DNA from: an uncultured Opitutia bacterium
GTDB lineage: Bacteria > Verrucomicrobiota > Verrucomicrobiia > Opitutales > Opitutaceae
DNA length: 28,067 bases
Reading direction: 5' to 3'
Assembly: GCA_937952235.1 (NCBI GenBank)
Contig: CALFZM010000347.1
Location: 1 to 28,067 of the forward strand
The position numbers were made by a program, and so were the translations under genes. The stretch's first letter is position 1. The number at the start of each line of letters is the position of its first letter. Shown here piece by piece: positions 14,333 through 21,540 of this stretch. The notes beneath the pieces were generated by a model. That model did not search any database, was not told where the DNA came from, and saw nothing but the letters and a program-made list of their open reading frames with translations.

Positions 14333-16453
14333 TCAGCCGGCGGACTGGACCGGGGCGCGCGCGGGCGGCGTCGGGTCGGCGGCCGGCGTCGCGACCGGGG
14401 TCATGCGCCGCGCCAGCGGGAGCGTCACCGCGACGGTCGTGCCCTTCTGCAGCACGCTCTCCCACGTGACGTCGGCGCCGATCTTGCTGCCGCGCTCCCG
14501 CATGCCGGCGCAGCCGAAATGGCCTCGCCGCCCGTGTCCCGCCGTCGCGGCATCGAAACCGCACCCGTTGTCGACGATCCGCACGACGATGCGCTCGGCG
14601 GTCGCCTCGGCCGCGATCGTCACGTGCGTGGCGCGACCGTGCTTGCGGGCGTTGTTCACCGATTCCCGGGCGATCATGCGCAGGTCGTGCACCGTCGCCG
14701 CCGGCAGCACCGGCAGCGGCGTCTGCACCTCGAGCCGAACCTGCACGTCGCCATCGCTGGCGTGCCGCGCCGCCACCGCCGCCAGCGCCGCGCGGAGGTC
14801 GCCCGCGGATTCCGCCGAGTCCCGGAGATCCGAGATGAGATCGCGCGTCTCGACCTGGATGCGGGTCACGAGATTGCGGGTGGCGCCCACGAGCCCGACG
14901 CCCTTCTCGTCATGGATCCGGGTGGCAAGCGCGTCGAGCCGCAGGCTGACGCCCGCGAGCTCCTGCTCGAGACTGTCGTGGAACTCGCGCGCGATCCGCT
15001 GGCGCTCCTCCAGCGCCGCCTCGGCCTCGATGCGATGCCGGAGGGCATCGGTCTGGCGCTGCACCTGGCGTCGCAGCACCGCGATCCAGAGGCCCGCCAC
15101 GAGGATCACGCCGGCCAGCGCCGCGAACATCGCGATCAGCCGCCGGGGGGTCCACCAGGGCGGCGTGCGCAGCACCTCGAGCGCCGCCGGCGAGGTGGCC
15201 AGGAGGCTCACGAGCGCCGGGCGGCTGGCGAAGCCGGGGCCGATCGTGGCGGACTCCACCCGGCACACGCCGGTGAGGCTGACCAGCGAACCGTTGGGCG
15301 GGATCGCGGTGCCGTCGGGCACCCGCGCCTGCACGGTGCGGTCGCCGCCGTGAATGAGGAGCGTCGTGCCCTCCTCCGCCTTGAAGCTGTCGCGCACGAC
15401 GCCCGCAAGGCGGACGAGCCGGCCGTCGTGCTTGCCCGGATGCTGTTCGTTGGGCCGGCCGAAGAGTTCGAGGGCCGAATCGATCTGCAGCGGCTCCGGC
15501 GCGGGGCCCGGCTCACGGGCGACGAGCTCGGCGTCGACCACCGTGGCGCTGAAGCGGTCCATCGCCGGGAATCCGACCAGGGACACGCGGTCACCCGGGG
15601 CCAGGTCGGCCGGGCGGCCGAAACGCACGGCAAACGCCAGCTCGCCTTCAACCAGGAAGACCTGGTCGGGCGCAAACGCCGCGGAGACGACGCCGTCGAT
15701 GCGCACCCGCTGCTCCCCGAGCCCGCTGGCGTTGAAGGCGAGCAGATCGGCGGCGGAGATCCGCGGCACCTCGGACACCGGCGGCGCGGCCGCGACGACC
15801 TGAACGTCGTTCCAGTCGAGCACGCGGAGATACGGCTCCACGAGCTGGCGCCGCGGGGTGTTGATCAGGCCGGCAGCGAGACCCGTGACCCGCACCCGGC
15901 AATCCACCAGGCCGTGGTCGGCCGGCGGAGGCGTCTCGACCCGGACGTCGACGACCCGCGACCCCATCGCGAGCCGCAGCAGCGACCGGCCCGGCGCGAC
16001 GGTCTGGAGGGAGCGTACGATGCCGTCCGCCGTCACCCGCTGGTAATGGAAGCGGCCGAAATGCAGGTCGTCGTATTGAACCGGAATACCGGGCGGCAGC
16101 GCCTTCCGGCCGAGGACCCGGTATTCGCTGAAATCCACCCCCGGAAGGTAAAGTCCCATCCGGGTCTTTCCCGTCAGCTCGATTTCGTCGCCGATCTTCG
16201 GCATCGGCGGCGTTCGTACGCGGAAGAACGTCGTCGACGTCTCGTCCTGCAGGAAGATCGCCGAAATCCCCTCGGCAAACACCACCACGCCCCGCAGCCG
16301 CACCGGGATGCCCCGCTCGGCTTCCGCGGGCGTGAGCGCCCGGATGTCCACGGCGCGCGTGATCACGCGTCCCTCCTCCTCCGCCGCGGCCACGCGGAAC
16401 AGGGGACACGCGAGCAGGAAAAGAGCGGCGACGCGCGGGAGGAGGGGGTTCAC
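14333..16453 (-). CDS. Sensor histidine kinase with repeated beta-rich sensor region
   Basis: A 706-aa membrane kinase with a GTG start that leads into a signal peptide (NPLLPRVAALFLLACPLFRV). Residues about 25-430 are extracytoplasmic. They contain several similar strands, each followed by a strand-turn and GD-x-(V/I)-x-L-x-G: IPVRLRGVVVFA...IGDEIELTGKT, RVRIDGVVSAAF...PGDRVSLVGF, LVRLAGVVRDSF...NGSLVSLTGV. This is an OB-fold-like pattern. One transmembrane helix follows at about 432-454, then a short coiled coil. The HisKA_3 dimerisation domain has the H-box IAREFHDSLEQEL with His492. The ATPase domain has an N-box (ESVNNARKHG), DNGCGF and GHFGCAGMRER. It pairs with the regulator 16 bp downstream. 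The sensed signal is unknown. Confidence 0.92.
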   Translation of the reverse strand: MNPLLPRVAALFLLACPLFRVAAAEEEGRVITRAVDIRALTPAEAERGIPVRLRGVVVFAEGISAIFLQDETSTTFFRVRTPPMPKIGDEIELTGKTRMGLYLPGVDFSEYRVLGRKALPPGIPVQYDDLHFGRFHYQRVTADGIVRSLQTVAPGRSLLRLAMGSRVVDVRVETPPPADHGLVDCRVRVTGLAAGLINTPRRQLVEPYLRVLDWNDVQVVAAAPPVSEVPRISAADLLAFNASGLGEQRVRIDGVVSAAFAPDQVFLVEGELAFAVRFGRPADLAPGDRVSLVGFPAMDRFSATVVDAELVAREPGPAPEPLQIDSALELFGRPNEQHPGKHDGRLVRLAGVVRDSFKAEEGTTLLIHGGDRTVQARVPDGTAIPPNGSLVSLTGVCRVESATIGPGFASRPALVSLLATSPAALEVLRTPPWWTPRRLIAMFAALAGVILVAGLWIAVLRRQVQRQTDALRHRIEAEAALEERQRIAREFHDSLEQELAGVSLRLDALATRIHDEKGVGLVGATRNLVTRIQVETRDLISDLRDSAESAGDLRAALAAVAARHASDGDVQVRLEVQTPLPVLPAATVHDLRMIARESVNNARKHGRATHVTIAAEATAERIVVRIVDNGCGFDAATAGHGRRGHFGCAGMRERGSKIGADVTWESVLQKGTTVAVTLPLARRMTPVATPAADPTPPARAPVQSAG

Positions 16454-16530
16454 CGGGTGAAAGGACGCCGGTGCGCGACCGGCGGCGGACCACGTTCCGC
16501 CGGGGTGCCGGCTGGCGTCAAGCCGATGGA

Positions 16531-16554
16531 CCCGCCCGAAAGTGCGCGGGCGGG
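16531..16554. other. Perfect 8-bp GC hairpin upstream of the kinase gene
   Basis: CCCGCCCG (16531-16538) pairs with CGGGCGGG (16547-16554) around an 8-nt loop. It lies in the 205-bp gap between the small-gene stop (16659) and the kinase GTG (16453), all on the minus strand. Without a T-run it is not a canonical terminator. It may separate the two transcripts or be a leader structure. I see no convincing promoter in this gap. Confidence 0.4.
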
Positions 16555-16658
16555 AAGGACGGCATCAGGACGCCCCGGTCCGTGGCGGGAAAGGCCCATC
16601 GCGGGCTTCGCGGCTGGGACGGAACGCAGGGTTCCGAGGGAGGAGACGCGGCAGCGCC

Positions 16659-16970
16659 TCACTCCCGGGCCGCGCCCTCCAGCAGGTCCCGGGCGATTTC
16701 GGCCCACTCGGCCTCGAGCGAATGCGACGCGGCGGGCCGCTTCCGGCCGGCGCGCGCGTACCAGTAACCCGCATTGCCCAGGTCGCCCTCCTTGCGATGC
16801 AGGTAGGCGTGCACCCACGCGCCGGCAGCGCCCTGGTCTTCCTGCGCGCAGGCGTGCGCCTGGTCCCAGTCGCCCCGGGCGTCGTGCCAGAGGGCTTGCA
16901 CCGCGCGCGACGCCCCGGCGGGCGGGGCCGCGTCGCGCGTCACGGAGGCTTGCAGTTCGGCAAATGACAT
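16659..16970 (-). CDS. Small conserved protein of unknown function
   Basis: A 103-aa soluble protein. It contains a repeated helical pattern rich in Trp and His: QALWHDARGDWDQAHACAQ, then AGAWVHAYLHRKEGDLGNAG and YWYARAG. I have a sense of this as a conserved bacterial short family in which W-x-A-H and HAYLHR-x-x-GD-x-x-N-A-x-YWY-x-R-A-G recur; helical pairs of this kind resemble TPR repeats. No catalytic motif is visible. It is divergent from birA with 71 bp between the start codons, so both promoters must lie in that gap or overlap it. It is encoded upstream of the two-component operon on the same strand but 205 bp away. Function unknown. Confidence 0.75.
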   Translation of the reverse strand: MSFAELQASVTRDAAPPAGASRAVQALWHDARGDWDQAHACAQEDQGAAGAWVHAYLHRKEGDLGNAGYWYARAGRKRPAASHSLEAEWAEIARDLLEGAARE

Positions 16971-17041
16971 TTGCCCACCGTGGCGGAACGCTCTCTGATT
17001 TCAAACTCCCTCTCCCGCGTCCCGTTGCCGACTTCGTCCGC

Positions 17042-18031
17042 ATGCCCTCCGCCGAACACGTGATCCTCCGCGAATTGCTGGGGCAGGAATCGAACTGGGT
17101 CTCCGGCTCCACGCTCGCCGCCAAGCTCGGCATCAGTCGCGTCGCCGTCTGGCAGCACATGGAGAAACTGCGCGCCGCGGGCTTCGCCTTCGAGGCGCAG
17201 CGGTCGCGCGGCTACCGGATCGCCGCGCGGCCGCCCACGCTGTACGCGCCGCTGATCGAGACGCTGGCAAAAGTGCGGCCCAAGGCGTTCTCCCTCGTCG
17301 TGCTGGACGAGGTCGACAGCACCAACGACGAGGCCGTGCGCCAGCTCTCGGCCGGCCGGCCGGCCCCGTTCGCGGTGCTGGCTCGGCGGCAGACGCGCGG
17401 CCGCGGCCGCTTCGGCCGCACCTGGCACAGCGAATCGCGCACGAGCCTGTACGCCAGCTTCGGGTTCCGGCCGCGCGTCGCACCGGAACGGATGCAGACC
17501 TTCACCCTCTGGATGGGCCTGCACGTCTGCGAGCTGTTGAGCAATTTCACCGGCGTCGCCCCCGGCATCAAGTGGCCGAACGACATCCTCTTCGACGGGC
17601 GCAAGGCGGGCGGGATGCTGACGGAGGCCCGCATCGACGCCGATGAGATCCGCGACCTGGTCTTCGGCCTCGGCCTCAACGTCAACCGGCCCGAGGAGGG
17701 CTGGCCCGGCGATCTCGGTCGCCGCGCGGTGGCGCTGTCAGACGTCACCGGCACGCCGCTCGACCTGAACCGGCTCGCCGCCGCCCTCATCGGCCGGGTG
17801 CTGCTGGCGTACCAGACGTTCGTCGAGGGCGCGCATCTCGAGACCTTCCCCGACCTCTGGCACCGCTACGATCTGCTCCGCGGAAAACCGGTCACGCTCG
17901 TCGAGGGCGGCCGCCGCCACCCCGGAGTGGTGAGCGGCGTGGACGACGAGGGCGCGCTGCTCCTCCGCGACAGCCAGGGCAAGGTGCATCGCTTCCGCGC
18001 CGGCGAGGTGACGCTGGAGAAGTCCGCGTGA
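17042..18031 (+). CDS. birA: Biotin--[acetyl-CoA-carboxylase] ligase / biotin repressor
   Basis: A 329-aa cytoplasmic protein of normal bifunctional BirA length. Residues 1-62 are a winged helix-turn-helix (LAAKLGISRVAVWQHMEKL followed by GYRI), so it may repress biotin genes. The ligase core follows, with the biotinyl-AMP loop GRGRFGRTW (120-128), KWPND (177-181), Lys188 in KAGGMLTEA, and a C-terminal SH3-like domain from about 275. It attaches biotin to carrier proteins through biotinyl-5'-AMP. The ATG at 17042 is chosen because it matches the known start of the HTH domain; the frame is open for 2.7 kb upstream, but that is antisense to the kinase. No biotin synthesis genes are in the window. 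An operator cannot be recognised here. Confidence 0.95.
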   Translation: MPSAEHVILRELLGQESNWVSGSTLAAKLGISRVAVWQHMEKLRAAGFAFEAQRSRGYRIAARPPTLYAPLIETLAKVRPKAFSLVVLDEVDSTNDEAVRQLSAGRPAPFAVLARRQTRGRGRFGRTWHSESRTSLYASFGFRPRVAPERMQTFTLWMGLHVCELLSNFTGVAPGIKWPNDILFDGRKAGGMLTEARIDADEIRDLVFGLGLNVNRPEEGWPGDLGRRAVALSDVTGTPLDLNRLAAALIGRVLLAYQTFVEGAHLETFPDLWHRYDLLRGKPVTLVEGGRRHPGVVSGVDDEGALLLRDSQGKVHRFRAGEVTLEKSA

Positions 18032-18062
18032 CGTCCGCTCCTTCCGGCGAGTCTCCTCCCGC

Positions 18063-18093
18063 TTGGTTTCTGCTCTAGCCAATCGCAAACAAT
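18063..18093 (+). promoter_or_regulatory. Weak candidate promoter of the ABC cluster
   Basis: The 88-bp gap between birA and the ABC ATPase contains the most AT-rich patch in this area. It holds TTGGTT (18063-18068) and, 19 bp later, AACAAT (18088-18093). The spacing is longer than optimal and both boxes are imperfect. The cluster could equally be transcribed from birA. Confidence 0.2.
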
Positions 18094-18119
18094 CCGGCAC
18101 CTTACGGGTCGAACCACCC

Positions 18120-19157
18120 ATGTCAGAAACGCCACCCGCCATCGAAGTCTCCCACCTGGTCAAGGCCTACGGCGGAGTCACGGCGGTCAACGGCATCAGT
18201 TTCACCGTGGCCCGCGGCGAGATCGTCGGGTTCCTCGGGCCCAACGGCGCCGGCAAGTCGACCACGATGCGCATCCTCACGGGCTACCTGACGGCGTCGT
18301 CCGGCAGCGTGAACATCTGCGGCGTGCCGGTGGCGACGCAGCCCGACGAAATCAAGCGTCGCATCGGGTACATGCCCGAGAACAACCCCCTGCCGGAGGA
18401 CATGCGGGTGTCGGAGTACCTCTACTTCCGCGGCCGCCTGAAGGAGGTCCCCCGGCGTAAACTGGGCCCGCGCATCGACGAGGTGCTCGAGGTCTGCGAC
18501 CTGAAGCGCGTCCGGCACAAGATCATCGGCCAGCTTTCCAAAGGCTACCGCCAGCGCGTGGGCATCGCGGAGGCGATCCTCGCGGAGCCGCCCGTGATCA
18601 TCATGGACGAGCCGACCATCGGCCTCGATCCCCACCAGATCCTGATCGTGCGCGATCTGATCGCCAGCCTGCGGGGTCGCATGACCGTGATCATCTCCTC
18701 GCACATCCTGCCCGAGATCGAGGTGACCTGCGACCGGGTGCTGATCATCAACCAGGGCCGCGTCGTCGCCCAGGGCACGCCGGCGGACCTGCGGCGCGAG
18801 ATCTTCGGCCATTCGACCTACCGCCTCGAGGTCGCGGGCGAGGCCGCCGCGCTGCTGGCCGCCGCGAGCCGGGTGGAGCCGACGCTGCAGATCACCGAGG
18901 AGTCCGTTCCCGACCTGCACGGTTTCCGGCAGGTGACGCTCACCACCAGTCGCGCCGACGACCTCGGCGAGGCGCTGCTCCGCACGCTCCTCGCGCAGGA
19001 CGTCCGCGTGCGCGCCCTGAAGCGCGCCCACCCGAGCCTCGAGGATGTCTTCCTCGCCGCCACCCGGCGAAGCTGGGATGCGGTCGCGGCCCCGGTGCGG
19101 CCGGCCGCCGGTGGCAACCGGGACCGCGGTCCCGAAATTCCCACCGGGGCCTCCTGA
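18120..19157 (+). CDS. ABC transporter ATP-binding protein, GldA-like
   Basis: A 345-aa ATPase of the ABC-2 exporter type. Walker A is GPNGAGKST (40-48), the signature is LSKGYRQRV (139-147), Walker B is VIIMDEP (159-165) and the switch histidine is in ISSHILPE. The Q-loop region is IGYMPENNPLPEDM, typical of GldA and NosF-like proteins. After the catalytic domain (about residue 225 on) is a C-terminal regulatory extension ending in an A/G/P-rich tail. The ATG at 18120 is preferred because the conserved fold begins immediately. It is the first gene of an ABC set that includes a membrane permease, a GldG-like protein and a DUF4340 protein on the same strand. In Bacteroidetes the related proteins support gliding; that function should not be assumed here. 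The transported substrate is unknown. Confidence 0.93.
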   Translation: MSETPPAIEVSHLVKAYGGVTAVNGISFTVARGEIVGFLGPNGAGKSTTMRILTGYLTASSGSVNICGVPVATQPDEIKRRIGYMPENNPLPEDMRVSEYLYFRGRLKEVPRRKLGPRIDEVLEVCDLKRVRHKIIGQLSKGYRQRVGIAEAILAEPPVIIMDEPTIGLDPHQILIVRDLIASLRGRMTVIISSHILPEIEVTCDRVLIINQGRVVAQGTPADLRREIFGHSTYRLEVAGEAAALLAAASRVEPTLQITEESVPDLHGFRQVTLTTSRADDLGEALLRTLLAQDVRVRALKRAHPSLEDVFLAATRRSWDAVAAPVRPAAGGNRDRGPEIPTGAS

Positions 19158-19216
19158 GCGGCCCCGCGCCTCTGTCCACCCGCCACCGCCTCTCCGCCCC
19201 TTCCCTCCCGCGAGTC

Positions 19217-19978
19217 GTGAAACACTTCCTCACCCTCCTGAGCCACGAGACGCGCATGCTGCTCGTCAGCCCGGCGACCTACATCGCGGCCACGCTCTTC
19301 CTCGCGTTCATGGGGCTCATCTTCACCAAGATCCTCGAGCTGTACAGCGGCACGCCGCAGGAGCTGTCGCCGGCCAGCGTGTATTTCCAGCTCTTCTGGC
19401 TGCCGGCGTGCGTGATGGTGCCGCTGCTCACCATGAAGTGTCTCGCCGAGGAGCGCCGGCTCGGGACGATCGAGACGCTCCTCACCACGCCGGTCACGAC
19501 CACCGAGGTGGTGCTGGCGAAGTTCGGCGCCGCCTACTTCCTCTATGCCGCGCTCTGGGGCTCGACGGTCGGCTTCTTCTACATCCTGCGCAAGTTCTCC
19601 GGCGACGCGCGCTACCTGGACTCCGGGCCGCTGCTCGGCGGCTTCCTCTTCATCGCGGTCTCGGGATTGTTCTTCGTCGCGATCGGCGTGTTCGCGAGCT
19701 CCGTCACCAGCAACCAATCCGTCGCCGGCATCCTCGGCTGCGTGATGCTCGCGACGCTGATCCTCGGCGGCAACGCCCTGTCCGATTCCACCTGGCTGCA
19801 GCAGGGCGTGCTGAAGCCGGTGCAGTCCGTGATCGAGTACGCCCATGTCTTCGGACATCGCGACGACTTCGCGCGCGGGGTCGTCGACACCCGGCACCTG
19901 CTCTTCTACTTCAGCGGCACCGCCCTCGCCCTGATCTTCAGCATCTTCAGCGTGGAGGCGAAGCAGCTGCACGCCTGA
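19217..19978 (+). CDS. ABC-2 type permease, GldF-like
   Basis: A 253-aa membrane protein with six hydrophobic segments, for example TYIAATLFLAFMGLIFTKIL near residue 20, YFQLFWLPACVMVPLLTMK, a helix at VSGLFFVAIGVFASSV, SVAGILGCVMLATLILGG, and LLFYFSGTALALIFSIFSV at the end. A conserved cytoplasmic segment, EERRLGTIETLLTTPVTTTE, is typical of ABC-2 permeases. The start is GTG, 59 bp after the ATPase stop, preceded by a C-rich leader with no Shine-Dalgarno sequence. It should form the transmembrane channel with the upstream ATPase. The length fits GldF-type proteins without the fused GldG portion. Confidence 0.92.
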   Translation: MKHFLTLLSHETRMLLVSPATYIAATLFLAFMGLIFTKILELYSGTPQELSPASVYFQLFWLPACVMVPLLTMKCLAEERRLGTIETLLTTPVTTTEVVLAKFGAAYFLYAALWGSTVGFFYILRKFSGDARYLDSGPLLGGFLFIAVSGLFFVAIGVFASSVTSNQSVAGILGCVMLATLILGGNALSDSTWLQQGVLKPVQSVIEYAHVFGHRDDFARGVVDTRHLLFYFSGTALALIFSIFSVEAKQLHA

Positions 19979-20018
19979 CCCGGCGCCGGCCGTCCTCACC
20001 CGCCCCGAACTTCACCGC

Positions 20019-21497
20019 ATGGCCCTGACCGACAGTTTCCGCGCCGTCCGCTGGCTCCGCACGCTGAACCTCGTGCTGCAGGCCGTGCTCGTCGTCACCT
20101 TCTTCGGCGGCCTCAACTACGTCGCGAAGAACCACGCCTGGCGCTTCGATCTCACGCAGCAGCGGAAGTTCTCCCTCTCGCCGGAATCGCTGTCCTACCT
20201 GAAGAACCTGCCGCGGCCGGTGCACATCGTCGTCACCCTCGGCACCGAGGAGGACAATCCCGAGGTCCGCGGCCTGATCGACGAATACGTCTACGCCACC
20301 GAGGAGCGCACCGCGGGACGGATCACGAAGGAGTTCCTCGACGTCTACCAGAACCGCCGCCGGGCCGAGGAGCTGGGCGTCGACCAGGCGGGGATCCTCA
20401 TGCTGCTTTCCGGCGACAAGCGCCGCGTCGTCACGCTCGACGAGCTCTACACGCTCAAGGACAAGAAACGCGACCTCTTCCGCGGCGAGCAGGTGCTGAC
20501 GTCGGCGATCCTCGACGTCTCGATGCTGAAGCGCGAACGCATCTACTTCACCTCGGGGCACGGCGAGCTGCGGGTCGACAACACCGACGCGCAGACCGGG
20601 CTCTCGACCCTGCGCGCGCAGCTCAAGATCCGGAACTACGACGTCGAGCCGCTCGACTTCACCGCGATCCGCAAGCTGCCGGCCGACGCCTCGCTGCTCG
20701 TCATCGTCAACCCGCAAAGCGCCTTCTCGCGCGAGGAGCAGGAAATGCTCCGCCAATACCTCAGCGCCAGCGCCGGCCGGCTGCTGCTCTTCCTGCCCGT
20801 GGGCAAAACCACCACCGCGCTCGGCCTCGACGACCTGCTGCTCGATTGGGGCGTGCTCGTGCATCACGATTTCATCATCGATCCGGATAACCTGACGGAA
20901 AACTACGAGCTGCTCGTCCGCGCCTTCACTCCGTCGCACCCGATCACCAAGAGCCTGGTCGACAGCGGCAGCCAGCCGCTTCGGCTCACCGCCGCCCGCA
21001 CGGTCAATCCCGATCCCGGCCGTTCGCTCGGCGCGGGGCTGAATGTCGTGACGCTCGCCGCCACCTCGACCAACGCCTGGGGCGAGCGCGGCTTCCGGCC
21101 CAACGAGGCGCCGCGCTACGATCCCGGCGTCGACACGCGTGCGCTTCCCGGCATGGATCCGCCCAACCGCCTCGGCATCATCGTCGCGTCCGAGCGGCTC
21201 GCGGTCCGCGACAACCTCCCGTTCAGCGTGCCCGGCGGCAAGCTCGTCGTCTTCGGCAACGGCGACCTCGTGGCCAACGGCCGCCTCGACAACGCCGCGA
21301 TGCTGATCGCGCTCAACGCCGTCAACTGGGCGGTCGATCGCGATCACCAGCTCGCCATCCCGCCGCGCCCGATCGAGCGCTTCCAGCTCGCGCTCTCCGC
21401 CAGCGACTTCACCCGCCTGCGCTACGCGCTGCTGCTCGGCCTGCCCGGCGCCGCGCTGGTGCTCGGCCTGCTCGTGTACTGGACCCGCCGCGCCTGA
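20019..21497 (+). CDS. GldG-like ABC accessory protein (ABC_transp_aux type)
   Basis: A 492-aa protein with one N-terminal transmembrane helix (LNLVLQAVLVVTFFGGLNYVA, about 14-34) and one near the C-terminus (YALLLGLPGAALVLGLLVYW). Between them is a large extracytoplasmic domain. It starts with RFDLTQQRKFSLSPESLSYL, the typical entry to the GldG family, and includes ERIYFTSGHGELRVD and VVFGNGDLVANG. No enzyme motif is visible. The gene begins 40 bp after the permease stop. With the ATPase and permease it forms the usual GldA-GldF-GldG-like module; the large periplasmic domain may bind substrate or connect to other envelope proteins. The precise role is unknown. Confidence 0.88.
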   Translation: MALTDSFRAVRWLRTLNLVLQAVLVVTFFGGLNYVAKNHAWRFDLTQQRKFSLSPESLSYLKNLPRPVHIVVTLGTEEDNPEVRGLIDEYVYATEERTAGRITKEFLDVYQNRRRAEELGVDQAGILMLLSGDKRRVVTLDELYTLKDKKRDLFRGEQVLTSAILDVSMLKRERIYFTSGHGELRVDNTDAQTGLSTLRAQLKIRNYDVEPLDFTAIRKLPADASLLVIVNPQSAFSREEQEMLRQYLSASAGRLLLFLPVGKTTTALGLDDLLLDWGVLVHHDFIIDPDNLTENYELLVRAFTPSHPITKSLVDSGSQPLRLTAARTVNPDPGRSLGAGLNVVTLAATSTNAWGERGFRPNEAPRYDPGVDTRALPGMDPPNRLGIIVASERLAVRDNLPFSVPGGKLVVFGNGDLVANGRLDNAAMLIALNAVNWAVDRDHQLAIPPRPIERFQLALSASDFTRLRYALLLGLPGAALVLGLLVYWTRRA

Positions 21498-21540
21498 GCG
21501 CCGGCCTCACCGCCCTTCCCGCGACGACCACCGCCCTCCC

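Noticed and set aside
14288..17041. A plus-strand open frame that would extend BirA by more than 900 residues.
   Set aside because: It is antisense to the histidine kinase and small gene. The BirA winged helix begins at 17042 and the product then has normal length.
18120..21497. The GldA/F/G-like genes as evidence for gliding motility.
   Set aside because: Similar modules are widespread in non-gliding bacteria, and no other gliding gene is present.
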